Origin: Propionibacteriaceae bacterium
GTDB lineage: Bacteria > Actinomycetota > Actinomycetes > Propionibacteriales > Propionibacteriaceae
NCBI GenBank assembly: GCA_016717345.1
Contig: JADKFR010000013.1
Span: 62,001 to 126,000 of the forward strand
Reading direction: 5' to 3'
Length of the DNA: 64,000 nucleotides
The stretch's first letter is position 1, and each line of letters starts with the position of its first letter. The position numbers and the translations under genes were made by a program. The notes beneath the pieces were generated by a model that made no database searches, was not told the origin of the DNA, and saw only the letters and a program-made list of their open reading frames with translations. Below, piece by piece: positions 43,552 through 52,503 of the stretch.

Positions 43552-44654
43552 GCGGGCTCTCAACGCACCTGCCGGACTTTCCATGGGACTCCCTGACTGA
43601 GGCCAAGCGCGTTGCCGGCGGGCATCCTGACGGGCTCGTCGACCTCTCGGTCGGCACGCCGGTCGACCCGACGCCTGGGTTCGCCCAGGCCGCGCTCGGG
43701 GCGGCTGCGGACTCGCCCGGGTACCCGACAACCTGGGGCACGAGCGAACTGAGGAAGGCGATCCTCGGTTACCTGGAGCGACGGTGGGGCGCCTCAGGGT
43801 TGAACGAGCACCAGGTGCTTCCCGTCATCGGGACGAAGGAGCTCGTCGCCTGGTTGCCGACCCTGATGGGTCTGGGTGCGGGCGAGACGGTGGTGATCCC
43901 CTCGACCGCCTACCCCACGTATGACGTCGGTGGCCGGATCGCACGGTCGCGCGTGGTCGCCTGCGACGATCCCGCCGCCTTGGCCGGCCTTCGTCCGCAG
44001 TTGGTCTGGATCAACTCCCCGGCGAACCCCCACGGTGCGATCCTGTCGGTTCCCCAGCTGCGGGAGTGGGTGGCCGCAGCCCGGGAGGTCGGGGCATTAC
44101 TGGCCAGCGATGAATGCTACGGCGAGTTCGCGTGGGAGGCCGAGGCCGCCTCCGTCCTGCACCCTGAGGTGAACGGCGGCTCGGTCGCGGGCCTCCTGGC
44201 CGTCCATTCGCTGTCGAAGCGGTCGAACGCTGCAGGCTACCGGGCCGGCTTCGTGGCCGGGGACGCCGCGGTCGTGGCTGAGCTTCTCGAGGTGCGCAAG
44301 CACGCTGGGCTCATGGTTCCTGGCCCGGTCCAGGCGGCGATGGCCGCGTTGCTCGCCGATGACGAGCACGTGGCGGCTCAGCGTGAGCGCTACCTCCGGC
44401 GCCGGGCGACGCTCCGTCCGGCCCTTGAGGCGGCCGGGTTCCGGATCGAACACTCCCAGGGGTCTCTCTACCTGTGGTGCACTCGGGACGAGGACTGCCG
44501 GGCCAGCGTCGACTTTCTGGCGCAGTTGGGCATCCTGGTGGCGCCCGGTGACTTCTACGGCGACGCCGGACGGCAATTCATCCGGGTCGCCCTGACTGCC
44601 ACGGACGAGCGCATCGGCGCGGCAGCAACGCGTCTGGCGGCGGCCGCCGGTTGA
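43548..44654 (+). CDS. dapC: succinyldiaminopimelate transaminase
   Basis: A 368-residue class I/II aminotransferase. The PLP lysine is Lys224 in SLSKRSNAAGYR; substrate-binding NSPANPHGA and ASDECYGEF are intact. Context (fdxA overlap, dapD and dapE nearby) points to N-succinyl-2-amino-6-oxopimelate amination in the DAP/lysine route rather than another aminotransferase. GTG start. One rare TTA leucine codon lies at 44097-44099. Confidence 0.92.
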   Translation: MSGLSTHLPDFPWDSLTEAKRVAGGHPDGLVDLSVGTPVDPTPGFAQAALGAAADSPGYPTTWGTSELRKAILGYLERRWGASGLNEHQVLPVIGTKELVAWLPTLMGLGAGETVVIPSTAYPTYDVGGRIARSRVVACDDPAALAGLRPQLVWINSPANPHGAILSVPQLREWVAAAREVGALLASDECYGEFAWEAEAASVLHPEVNGGSVAGLLAVHSLSKRSNAAGYRAGFVAGDAAVVAELLEVRKHAGLMVPGPVQAAMAALLADDEHVAAQRERYLRRRATLRPALEAAGFRIEHSQGSLYLWCTRDEDCRASVDFLAQLGILVAPGDFYGDAGRQFIRVALTATDERIGAAATRLAAAAG

Positions 44655-44661
44655 TCCGTCG

Positions 44662-45513
44662 CTACTTGGCGGCGAAGGTCAGCACGACCTTGGTGGCGTC
44701 AGTGCTGCCGACCCCTCGCCAACTCGCCAGCAGCGCGGGGTTGTGCGTCCAGGAATAGTCGCCGAGCGTGATCTGCGCGAGACCGTATTTCGCCGTGGCG
44801 GCGATGGCTTGGTGGGCGGCGGCCCAGGCCACAGCGGAGGTGCGGGCCGTGACGACCAGGGTGGTGTCGTCCGGGGTCGCGAAGGACACAGTGGCGCCCA
44901 GATTCTTGGTCAGGAAGCTCTTCATGGCGCCCCGGTCGGGCCCCTCAGGCGTGCGGACCACACAGGAGAACGACGCGGGCGTCTCGCCTGTCAAGGAACT
45001 CGCCAAGGTGCGCGCATTGGTGACGTGGCGGCGGTACGCCTCCGGGTAGGCACTGCGCTGGACGGCTTGGGCGATGTCGTTGATGTCGCCGGTCTGCCAG
45101 TTCTTCACCTTCACCAATTCTTTGTAGAAAGCGGTCGCGGAGTACCACGGGTCCATGATCTGGGCCGCGGTACCCCACCCCTTGGAGGGCCGCTGCTGGA
45201 ACAGCCCGAGGGAATCGGAATGGCCGTAGTCAAGGTTGCGGATCCCGGATTCCTGATAGGCGGTGGTCAGGGCGATGCTGGCAGCCCGGGCGGGGAGGCC
45301 GCGTTTGATCGAGACCCCTGAGATCAGGGCGGCGTTGTAGGCCTGCTCCGGGTCCAGGGACGCGGTGGTGCCGTTCACCGTGGCGCTGCAGCGGTCATCA
45401 ATCGGCAGGGGAGCCTTGTTGTAGGTGGCCCACAGCCAGATCCCGACCGCCCCCGCAGCCAGGAGACACAGCGCGACGACCCCGCCCAGCACCACCTTCA
45501 CAGGTTTCGTCAT
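44662..45513 (-). CDS. lysozyme-like membrane-anchored protein of unknown function
   Basis: A 283-residue protein with an N-terminal membrane helix (VVLGGVVALCLLAAGAVGIWLWA) and an external region. The motif QESGIRNLDYGHSDSLGLFQ, followed by QRPSKGWGTAAQIMDPWYSATAFYKEL, resembles lysozyme-like/muramidase modules of actinobacterial cell-wall proteins (GLFQQRPSKGWG). Catalytic Glu could be the one in QESG. The C-terminal part is unassigned. It probably acts at the cell wall. It is tail to tail with dapC and three bases downstream of dapD. Confidence 0.6.
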   Translation of the reverse strand: MTKPVKVVLGGVVALCLLAAGAVGIWLWATYNKAPLPIDDRCSATVNGTTASLDPEQAYNAALISGVSIKRGLPARAASIALTTAYQESGIRNLDYGHSDSLGLFQQRPSKGWGTAAQIMDPWYSATAFYKELVKVKNWQTGDINDIAQAVQRSAYPEAYRRHVTNARTLASSLTGETPASFSCVVRTPEGPDRGAMKSFLTKNLGATVSFATPDDTTLVVTARTSAVAWAAAHQAIAATAKYGLAQITLGDYSWTHNPALLASWRGVGSTDATKVVLTFAAK

Positions 45514-45516
45514 GGG

Positions 45517-46437
45517 CTAGTTCGCATGGAGGGCCTCGTTGAGCTCGACCCCGGTGCCGGCCCGATGGCGTGCCTCCACAGCGCCTGTCAGCGAATTGCG
45601 CAGGAACAGCAACCCGTCGCGGCCCGACAGTTGGGCCGCCTTGACCACGGTGCCGTCGATGGTGACCTTGGTGCCGGCGGTGACGTACAAGCCGGCCTCG
45701 ACGACGCAGTCGTCGCCGAGCGAGATGCCCACCCCCGACTCGGCGCCCAGCAGGCACCGCGCGCCGATGCTGATCTGTTCCTGGCCGCCGCCTGACAGCG
45801 TCCCCATGATGGAGGCACCGCCCCCGATGTCAGAGCCTTCGCCGACGATGACACCCGCGGAGATCCGTCCTTCGACCATGGAGGAGCCGAGCGTCCCAGC
45901 GTTGAAGTTGACGAAGCCCTCGTGCATCACGGTGGTGCCCGGGGCGAGGTGGGCCCCCAGCCGGACCCGGTCCGCGTCGGCGATCCGGACACCGGAGGGC
46001 ACCACGTAGTCGACCATCCTGGGGAACTTGTCGACACCGAAGACGGTCACGGTGCCGCGCGCGCTGCGTAGGGCAAGGCGGACGGCTTCGAAGCCTTCCA
46101 CCTGGCAGGGGCCGAAGTTCGTCCACACCACGGTGGGAAGCACGGCGAAGAGGCCGTCGAGGTTGATGGTGCGAGGCAGGCAGAGTCGGCTGCTGAGCAG
46201 GTGGAGCCTCAGGTACGCGTCCGGGACCGACGCGGGGGGCTCGTCCAGATCGATGTCGACCAGCACCGGGGCGCTACGGACCTGGCGTTCCTCGTCCACC
46301 TGCCCGGCGGCCACCAGTTGCTGAGGGGCTGGTGAGCCGTCGTGGGGGGCGAGGACGGGCTCTGGGAACCAGGCGTCGAGAACCTGGCCGGCGTCGTGGG
46401 TGGTGGCGAGGCCCCAGGCAGAAGCGGGTCGGGTCAT
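45517..46437 (-). CDS. dapD: tetrahydrodipicolinate N-succinyltransferase
   Basis: A 306-residue hexapeptide-repeat acyltransferase forming N-succinyl-2-amino-6-oxopimelate from succinyl-CoA. The left-handed beta-helix region shows repeats around RLGAHLAPGTTVMHEGFVNF, SSMVEGRISAGVIVGEGSDI and GARCLLGAESGVGISLGDDC. Its length and N-terminal domain match the actinobacterial DapD type rather than the short enterobacterial type. ATG 46437; divergent from dapE by 51 bases, as in M. tuberculosis. Confidence 0.93.
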   Translation of the reverse strand: MTRPASAWGLATTHDAGQVLDAWFPEPVLAPHDGSPAPQQLVAAGQVDEERQVRSAPVLVDIDLDEPPASVPDAYLRLHLLSSRLCLPRTINLDGLFAVLPTVVWTNFGPCQVEGFEAVRLALRSARGTVTVFGVDKFPRMVDYVVPSGVRIADADRVRLGAHLAPGTTVMHEGFVNFNAGTLGSSMVEGRISAGVIVGEGSDIGGGASIMGTLSGGGQEQISIGARCLLGAESGVGISLGDDCVVEAGLYVTAGTKVTIDGTVVKAAQLSGRDGLLFLRNSLTGAVEARHRAGTGVELNEALHAN

Positions 46438-46488
46438 GCCAGCCAGACTACCGCCGGGTCGTAACGGGCCACCGCTAGGCTGCGGGCC

Positions 46489-47544
46489 ATGACCCTGGAC
46501 CCCCGCGGCGACCTGGTGCGGCTCTTCCGCGACATCGTGGACATTGAATCCGTCAGTGGAGACGAGGGCGACCTCGCGGATGCCGTCGAGAGTGCCCTGA
46601 GGGACTGTGCGCACCTGAGCGTGCTCCGCGACGGCGACACCGTGATCGCTCGCACTGAGCTGGGTCGAGCGGAACGGGTCGTGATCGCCGGGCACCTGGA
46701 CACCGTCCCAGTCGCCGGGAACCTCCCGTCCTGGGTGGTCGGGGAACTGGTCTACGGCCGCGGTACAGCGGACATGAAGGGCGGGGTCGCCGTCGCTCTG
46801 GCGCTGGCGGTCAGCCTGGAGCGACCCACGCGCGACATCACCTGGATCTTCTACGACCATGAGGAGGTAGCAGCGGAGGACAACTCGCTCACCAGGGTCG
46901 CCGCCAACCGCCCCGACCTGCTGGCGGGCGACTTCGCGGTCCTCATGGAACCGACGTCGGCCACGGTGGAGGGGGGCTGTCAAGGCACCCTGCGCTTCAC
47001 CCTCACCACCCGGGGAGTCGCTGCTCACTCGGCACGAGCGTGGTTGGGGCGCAACGCCATCCACGATGCGGGCGACGTGCTCGCCAGGTTGTCCGCCTAC
47101 CAGCCGCGCAGCGTTGCCGTTGACGGGCTCGTCTACCGGGAAGGGCTCAACGCCGTCGGAATCACCGGAGGGGTCGCCACCAATGTCATCCCCGACGCCT
47201 GTGTCGTGACGGTCAACTTCCGTTTCGCTCCGGATCGGGATGCCGAGAATGCGTTGGCTCACTGTCGTGAGGTCTTCGAGGGCTACGAGTTGGTGGTCAC
47301 CGATCTGGCCCTCGGCGCCCGGCCGGGGCTCGACACGCCGATCGCGCGGGACTTCGTGGCCGCGACCGGGGGCGAACCTTCGGCCAAGTACGGCTGGACC
47401 GATGTCGCCCGCTTCAGCGCGTTGGGGGTGCCCGCGGTCAATTTCGGGCCCGCCGATCCAGGAAAGGCCCACGCCGACGACGAGCATTGCCCGATCGCCG
47501 ACCTCTACACCTGCCGCGACGCGCTGCAGCGCTGGCTCTCCTGA
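46489..47544 (+). CDS. dapE: succinyl-diaminopimelate desuccinylase
   Basis: A 351-residue M20 zinc amidohydrolase. Metal ligands and catalytic residues appear in AGHLDTVPV, GRGTADMKGG, FYDHEEVAAEDNSL and LMEPTSATVEGG; the dimerisation domain contains GVAAHSARAWLGRNAIHDAG. It releases succinate to yield LL-diaminopimelate. TAGGCT (46476-46481) is seven bases before the ATG, so the transcript is probably leaderless. Its neighbour dapD supports the assignment over other M20 enzymes. Confidence 0.94.
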   Translation: MTLDPRGDLVRLFRDIVDIESVSGDEGDLADAVESALRDCAHLSVLRDGDTVIARTELGRAERVVIAGHLDTVPVAGNLPSWVVGELVYGRGTADMKGGVAVALALAVSLERPTRDITWIFYDHEEVAAEDNSLTRVAANRPDLLAGDFAVLMEPTSATVEGGCQGTLRFTLTTRGVAAHSARAWLGRNAIHDAGDVLARLSAYQPRSVAVDGLVYREGLNAVGITGGVATNVIPDACVVTVNFRFAPDRDAENALAHCREVFEGYELVVTDLALGARPGLDTPIARDFVAATGGEPSAKYGWTDVARFSALGVPAVNFGPADPGKAHADDEHCPIADLYTCRDALQRWLS

Positions 47545-47574
47545 GGCCCAGGCGGCCTGGAGTCGCTCTCGGCT

Positions 47575-47649
47575 GGGACAAAATCGCCGCCAGTGGGCGC
47601 TGGGAGCGTGCGAGTGCCCGTTTGCCACACCTGGCGGCGGTTTTGGCCC
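47575..47649. repeat. 75-bp palindromic interspersed repeat, copy 1
   Basis: Arms GGGACAAAATCGCCGCCAG (47575-47593) and 47631-47649 are inverted copies at 17 of 19 positions, with a 37-base middle. A second element with the same ends, at similar size, is at 57954-58025. The copy lies in the gap after dapE. Confidence 0.6.
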
Positions 47650-47664
47650 GTTTTCCCCAGGGCG

Positions 47665-47687
47665 CCTGATTCGCTGACCGAATCAGG
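47665..47687. terminator. hairpin after dapE, possible terminator
   Basis: 9-bp perfect stem CCTGATTCG/CGAATCAGG with loop CTGAC, 25 bases before the next start. No T run. Confidence 0.4.
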
Positions 47688-47711
47688 GGACGGCTGCTGA
47701 TACTTCCGGGC

Positions 47712-48593
47712 GTGATCGACCTTGACTCGCTGCTCGCCGCGCACGACGGAATCCTGCTGGCGCGAAGACTCCGCCCCCTGAAGTCGAGCCTCAGCCGCTG
47801 GTGCCGCGCCGGACGTCTGGCGCGGCTGTTGCCAGGGGTGTACGTGCATCCGGCCTCGACCGGCGACGTCGACACCCGCGTGCGTGCTGTCTGCTTGAAG
47901 GTCCCCGACGCGGTGCTCTGTGACGCTGTGGCGGCCCGGTTCACAGCCTGGCCCAGCGCGGTTCCCCAGATCATCGAAGTCAGCACGCGAACTCGCCGCC
48001 GCCCGGCGAAGGGATTCCGGTTCGTGCGTCGCCCAATACCGCCCGAAGACGCGCTCCATCGGGGTGGGATCGCGGTCACCTCGGCCGCGCTGACGGCGGT
48101 CGATTCGGCGAGCCACGACAAGGGATCCCGCATCGATGACCTGCTGCGCACGCGACGGGCGACGCTGGAGGGGCTGGCTTCAGTTCTGCAGCGCTGCCCC
48201 GGGAGGGTGGGGAATCGCGTCCGGCGTCGGGTGTTGCGGCGTTCCCGATCGCACCCCTGGTCGATCGCCGAGCGTGAGTATCACGACCTGTTCGATCGCC
48301 ATCGGATTCGCGGTTGGGTGGCGAACCACCCGGTCATGATCCAGGGCCGCCAGTTCTGGCTCGACATCGCCTTCCCGGCGCTGCGAGTGGCGATCGAGAT
48401 CGATGGGTACGAGCATCACTCGTCGCGCGCCGCCTTCACTGAAGACCGAGCGCGACAGAACGCGCTCGTGATCGCCGGGTGGCGGGTGCTGCGATTCACC
48501 TGGGGCATGCTTGCGGCTCCTGACGACATCGTGGCCACCGTGCGTGCTGCCATTCATCCGGCGTCCACTCGCCGTTCATCGCGCCCTGGCTAG
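47712..48593 (+). CDS. DUF559 endonuclease-like protein with AbiEi-like N-terminus
   Basis: A 293-residue protein. The start (LLAAHDGILLARRLRPLKSSLSRW then GRLARLLPGVYVHPA) looks like the winged-helix/AbiEi antitoxin-type N-terminal region common in actinobacterial DUF559 proteins. The C-terminal part (FWLDIAFPALRVAIEIDGYE then HHSSRAAFTEDRARQNALVIAGWRVLRFTWGML) has the D-x-E-x-D Vsr/PD-(D/E)XK-type nuclease core. It may be part of a defence or repair system, but it stands alone here. GTG start. It ends on the TAG that is also the -10 box of the LOG gene. Confidence 0.75.
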   Translation: MIDLDSLLAAHDGILLARRLRPLKSSLSRWCRAGRLARLLPGVYVHPASTGDVDTRVRAVCLKVPDAVLCDAVAARFTAWPSAVPQIIEVSTRTRRRPAKGFRFVRRPIPPEDALHRGGIAVTSAALTAVDSASHDKGSRIDDLLRTRRATLEGLASVLQRCPGRVGNRVRRRVLRRSRSHPWSIAEREYHDLFDRHRIRGWVANHPVMIQGRQFWLDIAFPALRVAIEIDGYEHHSSRAAFTEDRARQNALVIAGWRVLRFTWGMLAAPDDIVATVRAAIHPASTRRSSRPG

Positions 48594-48596
48594 ATT
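48591..48596 (+). promoter_or_regulatory. leaderless -10 box (TAGATT) overlapping the DUF559 stop
   Basis: TAGATT, seven bases, then GTG 48604 of the LOG gene. Its TAG is also the stop codon of the DUF559 gene. Confidence 0.45.
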
Positions 48597-48603
48597 GGCC
48601 AGC

Positions 48604-49362
48604 GTGAACAGACGTGTGCGCACCCAGGGACCGGTCATCCGACGTCATGACCAGGTGCAGCCGACCACCACCGACCAGCGACTCCTGAGTAGCCGTGGCG
48701 ATGCTGGTTGGGTGCATTCCGACCCGTGGCGGGTCATGCGAATCCAGTCAGAGTTCGTCGAGGGGTTCGGCACTCTGGCTGAACTCGGCCCCGCGATCGG
48801 TGTCTTCGGCTCGGCGCGCACCCCGAAGACCGACCCGATGTACGCCGCAGCCGTCGAGATCGGACGGGGTCTCGCCGAGGCGGGTTTTGCCACGATCACC
48901 GGGGGCGGACCGGGAATCATGGAGGCCGCCAATCGGGGCGCAACGCGCGCCGGTGGTGTCTCCGTCGGCCTCGGAATCGAGTTGCCGTTCGAGCAGTCGC
49001 TCAACAAGTACGTCACGCTCGGCATCAACTTCCGGTACTTCTTCGCACGCAAGGTGATGTTCCTGAAGTACTCCCAGGGATTCGTGGTCATGCCGGGCGG
49101 CTTCGGTACCTTCGATGAGGTGTTCGAGGCGCTGACTCTTGTGCAGACCCGCAAGGTGACATCGTTCCCCATCGTGCTGTACGGCCGAACCTTCTGGGAC
49201 GGCATGCTCGGCTGGCTCCAGGAGGCGGTGCTTGCCGGTTCCTTCATCGGCAAGGCCGACCTGGACCTGCTCCAGATCGCTGACGACCCGGACGAGGCGG
49301 TGCGTCTGGTGACATCACCCGGTCCGTCGCTGTCGCCGGACACCTCCGCCCAGATGTCCTGA
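48604..49362 (+). CDS. LOG family protein (TIGR00730)
   Basis: A 252-residue Rossmann-like protein with the LOG signatures IGVFGSARTP, TGGGPGIMEAANRGA, and PGGFGTFDEVFEALT, which bind the nucleotide phosphate. Family members hydrolyse cytokinin riboside 5'-monophosphates or related nucleotides. An N-terminal extension (RRVRTQGPVIRRHD) is usual in the actinobacterial type. GTG 48604 is at leaderless spacing from TAGATT. M. tuberculosis has the same gene (Rv1205) after dapE. Confidence 0.9.
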   Translation: MNRRVRTQGPVIRRHDQVQPTTTDQRLLSSRGDAGWVHSDPWRVMRIQSEFVEGFGTLAELGPAIGVFGSARTPKTDPMYAAAVEIGRGLAEAGFATITGGGPGIMEAANRGATRAGGVSVGLGIELPFEQSLNKYVTLGINFRYFFARKVMFLKYSQGFVVMPGGFGTFDEVFEALTLVQTRKVTSFPIVLYGRTFWDGMLGWLQEAVLAGSFIGKADLDLLQIADDPDEAVRLVTSPGPSLSPDTSAQMS

Positions 49363-49383
49363 GGTCCCCGGTAGCATCAAGGC

Positions 49384-49647
49384 ATGGAATGGCTGGTGTG
49401 GATGATTGCCGTGGCGGTCCTCGGCCTCGCGGCGGTCGCGGCGAGTGGTCGTCTCGGCGAACTTCCGCCCACCGTGACCAGCACCCCCGTGGCCCACGTT
49501 CCCACCGGCCGACTGAGCGGCGACGATCTTCGCGCGGTGCGATTCCAGGTGGTCGCGGGAGGTTATTCGATGCAGCAGGTGGACGAGCTTCTCGACAGGC
49601 TCGCCCAGCAGCTCGACGAGCCCGTCCCGGTCGCGGCATCAGACTGA
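49384..49647 (+). CDS. DivIVA-domain small membrane protein
   Basis: An 87-residue protein with one N-terminal membrane helix (WLVWMIAVAVLGLAAVAA) and a short DivIVA-like C-terminal helix (GDDLRAVRFQVVAGGYSMQQ onwards, VDELLDRLAQQL). The small protein may be recruited to curved or septal membrane, but its partner is unknown. TAGCAT (49372-49377) is six bases before ATG. Its place between LOG and DUF3117 parallels Rv1209 in M. tuberculosis. Confidence 0.8.
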   Translation: MEWLVWMIAVAVLGLAAVAASGRLGELPPTVTSTPVAHVPTGRLSGDDLRAVRFQVVAGGYSMQQVDELLDRLAQQLDEPVPVAASD

Positions 49648-49737
49648 GCGAGTCTGGTCCGGCGGGCCGGTGCACGTCAGGTCGCGCCCGGATGGAATAA
49701 TGGACGAGTTCGAACCAGCAGACGAGTGAGGTATGCG

Positions 49738-49908
49738 ATGGCAGCGATGAAACCCCGGACCGGTGACGGGCCGATCGAGGTGGCCAAGGAAGGGCGCGTG
49801 ATTGCGATGCGCATTCCTGCTGAAGGAGGCGGACGCCTGGTCATTGAGATGAACGCCATTGAGGCGGCCGAGTTGAAGGCAGCACTGGAGGGTGTCGTCG
49901 TCGCCTGA
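49738..49908 (+). CDS. DUF3117 protein
   Basis: A 56-residue conserved actinobacterial protein: MAAMKPRTGDGPIEVAKEGR then IAMRIPAEGGGRLVIEMN, as in Rv1211. Function unknown. ATG 49738 is chosen because GTGAGG is at 49726-49731 and homologs start MAAMKPRTGDGP; an upstream ATG at 49735 is in another frame. A very strong terminator follows, separating it from the converging glgA. Confidence 0.9.
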   Translation: MAAMKPRTGDGPIEVAKEGRVIAMRIPAEGGGRLVIEMNAIEAAELKAALEGVVVA

Positions 49909-49922
49909 TCCAACAATGCCAG

Positions 49923-49961
49923 TGCGTGAGGCCCCGGGACGACGTCCCGGGGCCTCACGCA
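49923..49961. terminator. strong bidirectional terminator between DUF3117 and glgA
   Basis: 18-bp perfect stem (49923-49940 with 49944-49961) and loop GAC; left arm TGCGTGAGGCCCCGGGAC. It lies between the two converging stop codons. Confidence 0.85.
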
Positions 49962-49973
49962 TTGGTCTGGCTC

Positions 49974-51173
49974 CTAGGCCGACGCGTGGATCGCGATGGC
50001 CTTGTCGTACACCGCGATGGTCTCCTTCGCGATCTTCTCCCAGGAGAACTCGTCAATGCAGCGGCGGCGACCGGCCTTGCCCATCTGGTCGGCCAGGGCA
50101 GGATCGCGGGTGATGGCGTTGATCTGCTGGGCGAAGGAGGCCTCGAAGGCGGCGACGTACGCCGGATCGCCGGCCTGCTTGGGATCGTAGGCGACCAGGG
50201 TCCCGGTCTGACCGTCCACGACGACCTCGGGGATGCCGCCGACCGCGCTGGCCACCACGGCGGTCTCGCAGGCCATCGCCTCCAGGTTCACAATGCCGAG
50301 CGGCTCGTAGACCGAAGGGCAGGCGAACACCGTCGCGTGGGTGAGGACCTGCCGGACGGAGGCGCGGGGCAGCATCTCCTGCACCCACTTGACCGAGCCG
50401 CTGCGCACCTTGCTGAGCTCGGCGAACGCGTCGTTGAACTCGGCGGCAATTTCGGGGGTGTCCGGGGCTCCGGCGAGCAGGAGCAGTTGGGTGTCGGGGT
50501 CGAGTTGCTGCGCCGCCCGAACCAGATGGACGAGGCCCTTCTGGCGGGTGATCCGACCGACGAACACCACGAGGGGACGGTCCCGGTCGACGCCGAGGGA
50601 GTCAACCACATCGGTTCCCTGGTCCGGCTTGAACTCGTCCGGGTCGATCCCGTTCTTGACGACGAAGACCCGATCCGGGTCGAGGTCGGAATAGCTCTCC
50701 AGGACGTCGGCGCGCATGCCCTGGCTGACCGAGATCACGGCTGCGGCGTCGAGGAACGACGTCCGCTCCGCCCACGAGGAGACCCGGTAGCCGCCGGCCA
50801 GTTGCTCGGCCTTCCAGGGGCGGTGGGGTTCCAGGGAATGCGAGGTGACAACGTGGGGGACGTCGAGGTACTTCGAGCCGATCAGCCCGGCGAAGTTGGC
50901 GTACCAGGTGTGGGAATGAATGACGTCGACGTTGGACGGAATGGCGTTCGCCATCGAGACGTCCGCTCCGAGCACGCGGAGCGCGGCGTTGGCGCCCTCA
51001 GGGAAGGTTTCCGGGTGTGCCGTCGCGCCGTCGCGGGGCTCGCCCATGCATTGGACGTCCACGGACTCGGCGAACTTGCGGAGTTGAGGGACGAGTTGGC
51101 CGACGTGCACGCCGGCTCCGCCGTAGATGTGCGGTGGGTACTCACGCGTGAGAATGGAGACTCGCAGTGCCAT
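49974..51173 (-). CDS. glgA: glycogen synthase / maltose-1-phosphate synthase (GT4)
   Basis: A 399-residue GT4 glycosyltransferase of the actinobacterial GlgA/GlgM type: VSILTREYPPHIYGGAGVHV at the start, HSHTWYANFAG, VSQGMRADVLES, and the C-terminal donor-binding region CPSVYEPLGIVNLEAMACET. It transfers glucose from ADP-glucose to glycogen or to glucose-1-phosphate (GlgM). M. tuberculosis Rv1212c is GlgM, so a GlgM role is possible. It is divergent from glgC by 87 bases. Confidence 0.92.
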   Translation of the reverse strand: MALRVSILTREYPPHIYGGAGVHVGQLVPQLRKFAESVDVQCMGEPRDGATAHPETFPEGANAALRVLGADVSMANAIPSNVDVIHSHTWYANFAGLIGSKYLDVPHVVTSHSLEPHRPWKAEQLAGGYRVSSWAERTSFLDAAAVISVSQGMRADVLESYSDLDPDRVFVVKNGIDPDEFKPDQGTDVVDSLGVDRDRPLVVFVGRITRQKGLVHLVRAAQQLDPDTQLLLLAGAPDTPEIAAEFNDAFAELSKVRSGSVKWVQEMLPRASVRQVLTHATVFACPSVYEPLGIVNLEAMACETAVVASAVGGIPEVVVDGQTGTLVAYDPKQAGDPAYVAAFEASFAQQINAITRDPALADQMGKAGRRRCIDEFSWEKIAKETIAVYDKAIAIHASA

Positions 51174-51247
51174 ACCGGGATCGTGTCACACCCCTGCCAA
51201 AAGCGGACCTTTTCGGCGGTTTTCTTGTGGCGCCTTGGCGAAGGTTC

Positions 51248-51253
51248 TAGGTT
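51248..51253 (+). promoter_or_regulatory. leaderless -10 box (TAGGTT) of glgC
   Basis: TAGGTT followed by seven bases and ATG 51261. Confidence 0.45.
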
Positions 51254-51260
51254 CTCAGTC

Positions 51261-52487
51261 ATGACCATTCGACCGAACGTCCTGTCGATAGTCCTCGCCG
51301 GAGGCGAGGGTAAGCGGCTGATGCCGCTCACTGCTGATCGAGCCAAGCCCGCTGTGCCCTTCGGGGGCACCTATCGCCTGATCGACTTCGTCCTGTCGAA
51401 TCTGGCCAATTCCGACCTGACCAAGATCTGCGTCCTGACGCAGTACAAGTCCCACTCGCTCGACCGCCACATCTCCGTGACGTGGCGCATGAGCACCATG
51501 CTCGGCAGCTACGTGACGTCGGTCCCGGCCCAGCAGCGCACGGGCAAGCAGTGGTTCATGGGGAGCGCCGACGCGATCTACCAGTCGATGAACCTGATCA
51601 ACGACGAGGACCCCGAGTACGTGGTGGTGTTCGGTGCCGACAACATCTACCGCATGGATGTCGAGAAGATGGTGGAGGCCCACATCGACTCCGGACTCGA
51701 CTGCACCATCGCCGGGATCCGGGTGCCGCGGGCCGAGGCCTCGGCGTTCGGGATCATCGACGCGGCCGCCGACGGCAAGATCGAGCGCTTCCTGGAGAAG
51801 CCGTCCGACCCGCCGGGCCTGCCCGACAGCCCGGAGGAGTCCTACGCGTCGATGGGTAACTACGTCTTCACGCGTTCGGCGTTCGTTGAAGCCCTGGTGG
51901 CCGACGCCGAGGACAACAAGTCCCGCCACGACATGGGCGGCAACATCATCCCGAACTTCGTGGCTGCCGGTCAGGCGCAGGTTTACGACTTCACCATGAA
52001 CAACGTCCCAGGCTCGACCGACAAGGATCGCAACTACTGGCGGGACGTGGGCACGATCGAGGCTTACCATGCCGCCCATATGGACCTGGTGTCTGTGGAC
52101 CCCGAGTTCAACCTGTACAACCGGAAGTGGCCGATCTGGACCTCCCAGGCCCAGTTGCCGGGGGCCAAGTTCACGCTCCGCGGCACCGCCGAGGACTCGA
52201 TCGTGAGCAACGGTTGCATCATCTCCGGGGGCGACGTCGACCGTTCCGTGCTCTCACCGAACGTCATGGTCGACAAGTGGGCCCGGATCGAGGAGTCGGT
52301 GATCTACAGCGGCTGCCGGATCGGGCGCAACGCCGTGATCCGTCGGGCAATCCTGGACAAGGGCGTCATCGTCCCCGACGGGGTCGAGATCGGAACCAAT
52401 CCCGACCATGACCGGGCTCGCGGCTTCTACGTGGAGAGCGGCATCACGGTGGTGCCGAAGAACTTCAAGGTGCCCGGCAACTGGTGA
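51261..52487 (+). CDS. glgC: glucose-1-phosphate adenylyltransferase
   Basis: A 408-residue enzyme making ADP-glucose from glucose-1-phosphate and ATP. LSIVLAGGEGKRLMPLTADR and AKPAVPFGGTYRLIDFVLSN form the nucleotide-binding start, with GSADAIYQSM, GADNIYRMD, FLEKP, and the C-terminal beta-helix region (LSPNVMVDKWARIEESVIYS). TAGGTT (51248-51253) is seven bases before the ATG, which gives the conserved N-terminus. It supplies the divergent glgA. A terminator with an adjoining tandem repeat follows. Confidence 0.96.
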   Translation: MTIRPNVLSIVLAGGEGKRLMPLTADRAKPAVPFGGTYRLIDFVLSNLANSDLTKICVLTQYKSHSLDRHISVTWRMSTMLGSYVTSVPAQQRTGKQWFMGSADAIYQSMNLINDEDPEYVVVFGADNIYRMDVEKMVEAHIDSGLDCTIAGIRVPRAEASAFGIIDAAADGKIERFLEKPSDPPGLPDSPEESYASMGNYVFTRSAFVEALVADAEDNKSRHDMGGNIIPNFVAAGQAQVYDFTMNNVPGSTDKDRNYWRDVGTIEAYHAAHMDLVSVDPEFNLYNRKWPIWTSQAQLPGAKFTLRGTAEDSIVSNGCIISGGDVDRSVLSPNVMVDKWARIEESVIYSGCRIGRNAVIRRAILDKGVIVPDGVEIGTNPDHDRARGFYVESGITVVPKNFKVPGNW

Positions 52488-52503
52488 CAGCCCAGCAGCT
52501 GTG

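Noticed and set aside
51185..51231. Possible third copy of the palindromic interspersed repeat in the glgA-glgC gap
   Set aside because: Only short AAAAGCGG/CGGCGGTTTT stretches match; ends and length do not agree with the two accepted copies.
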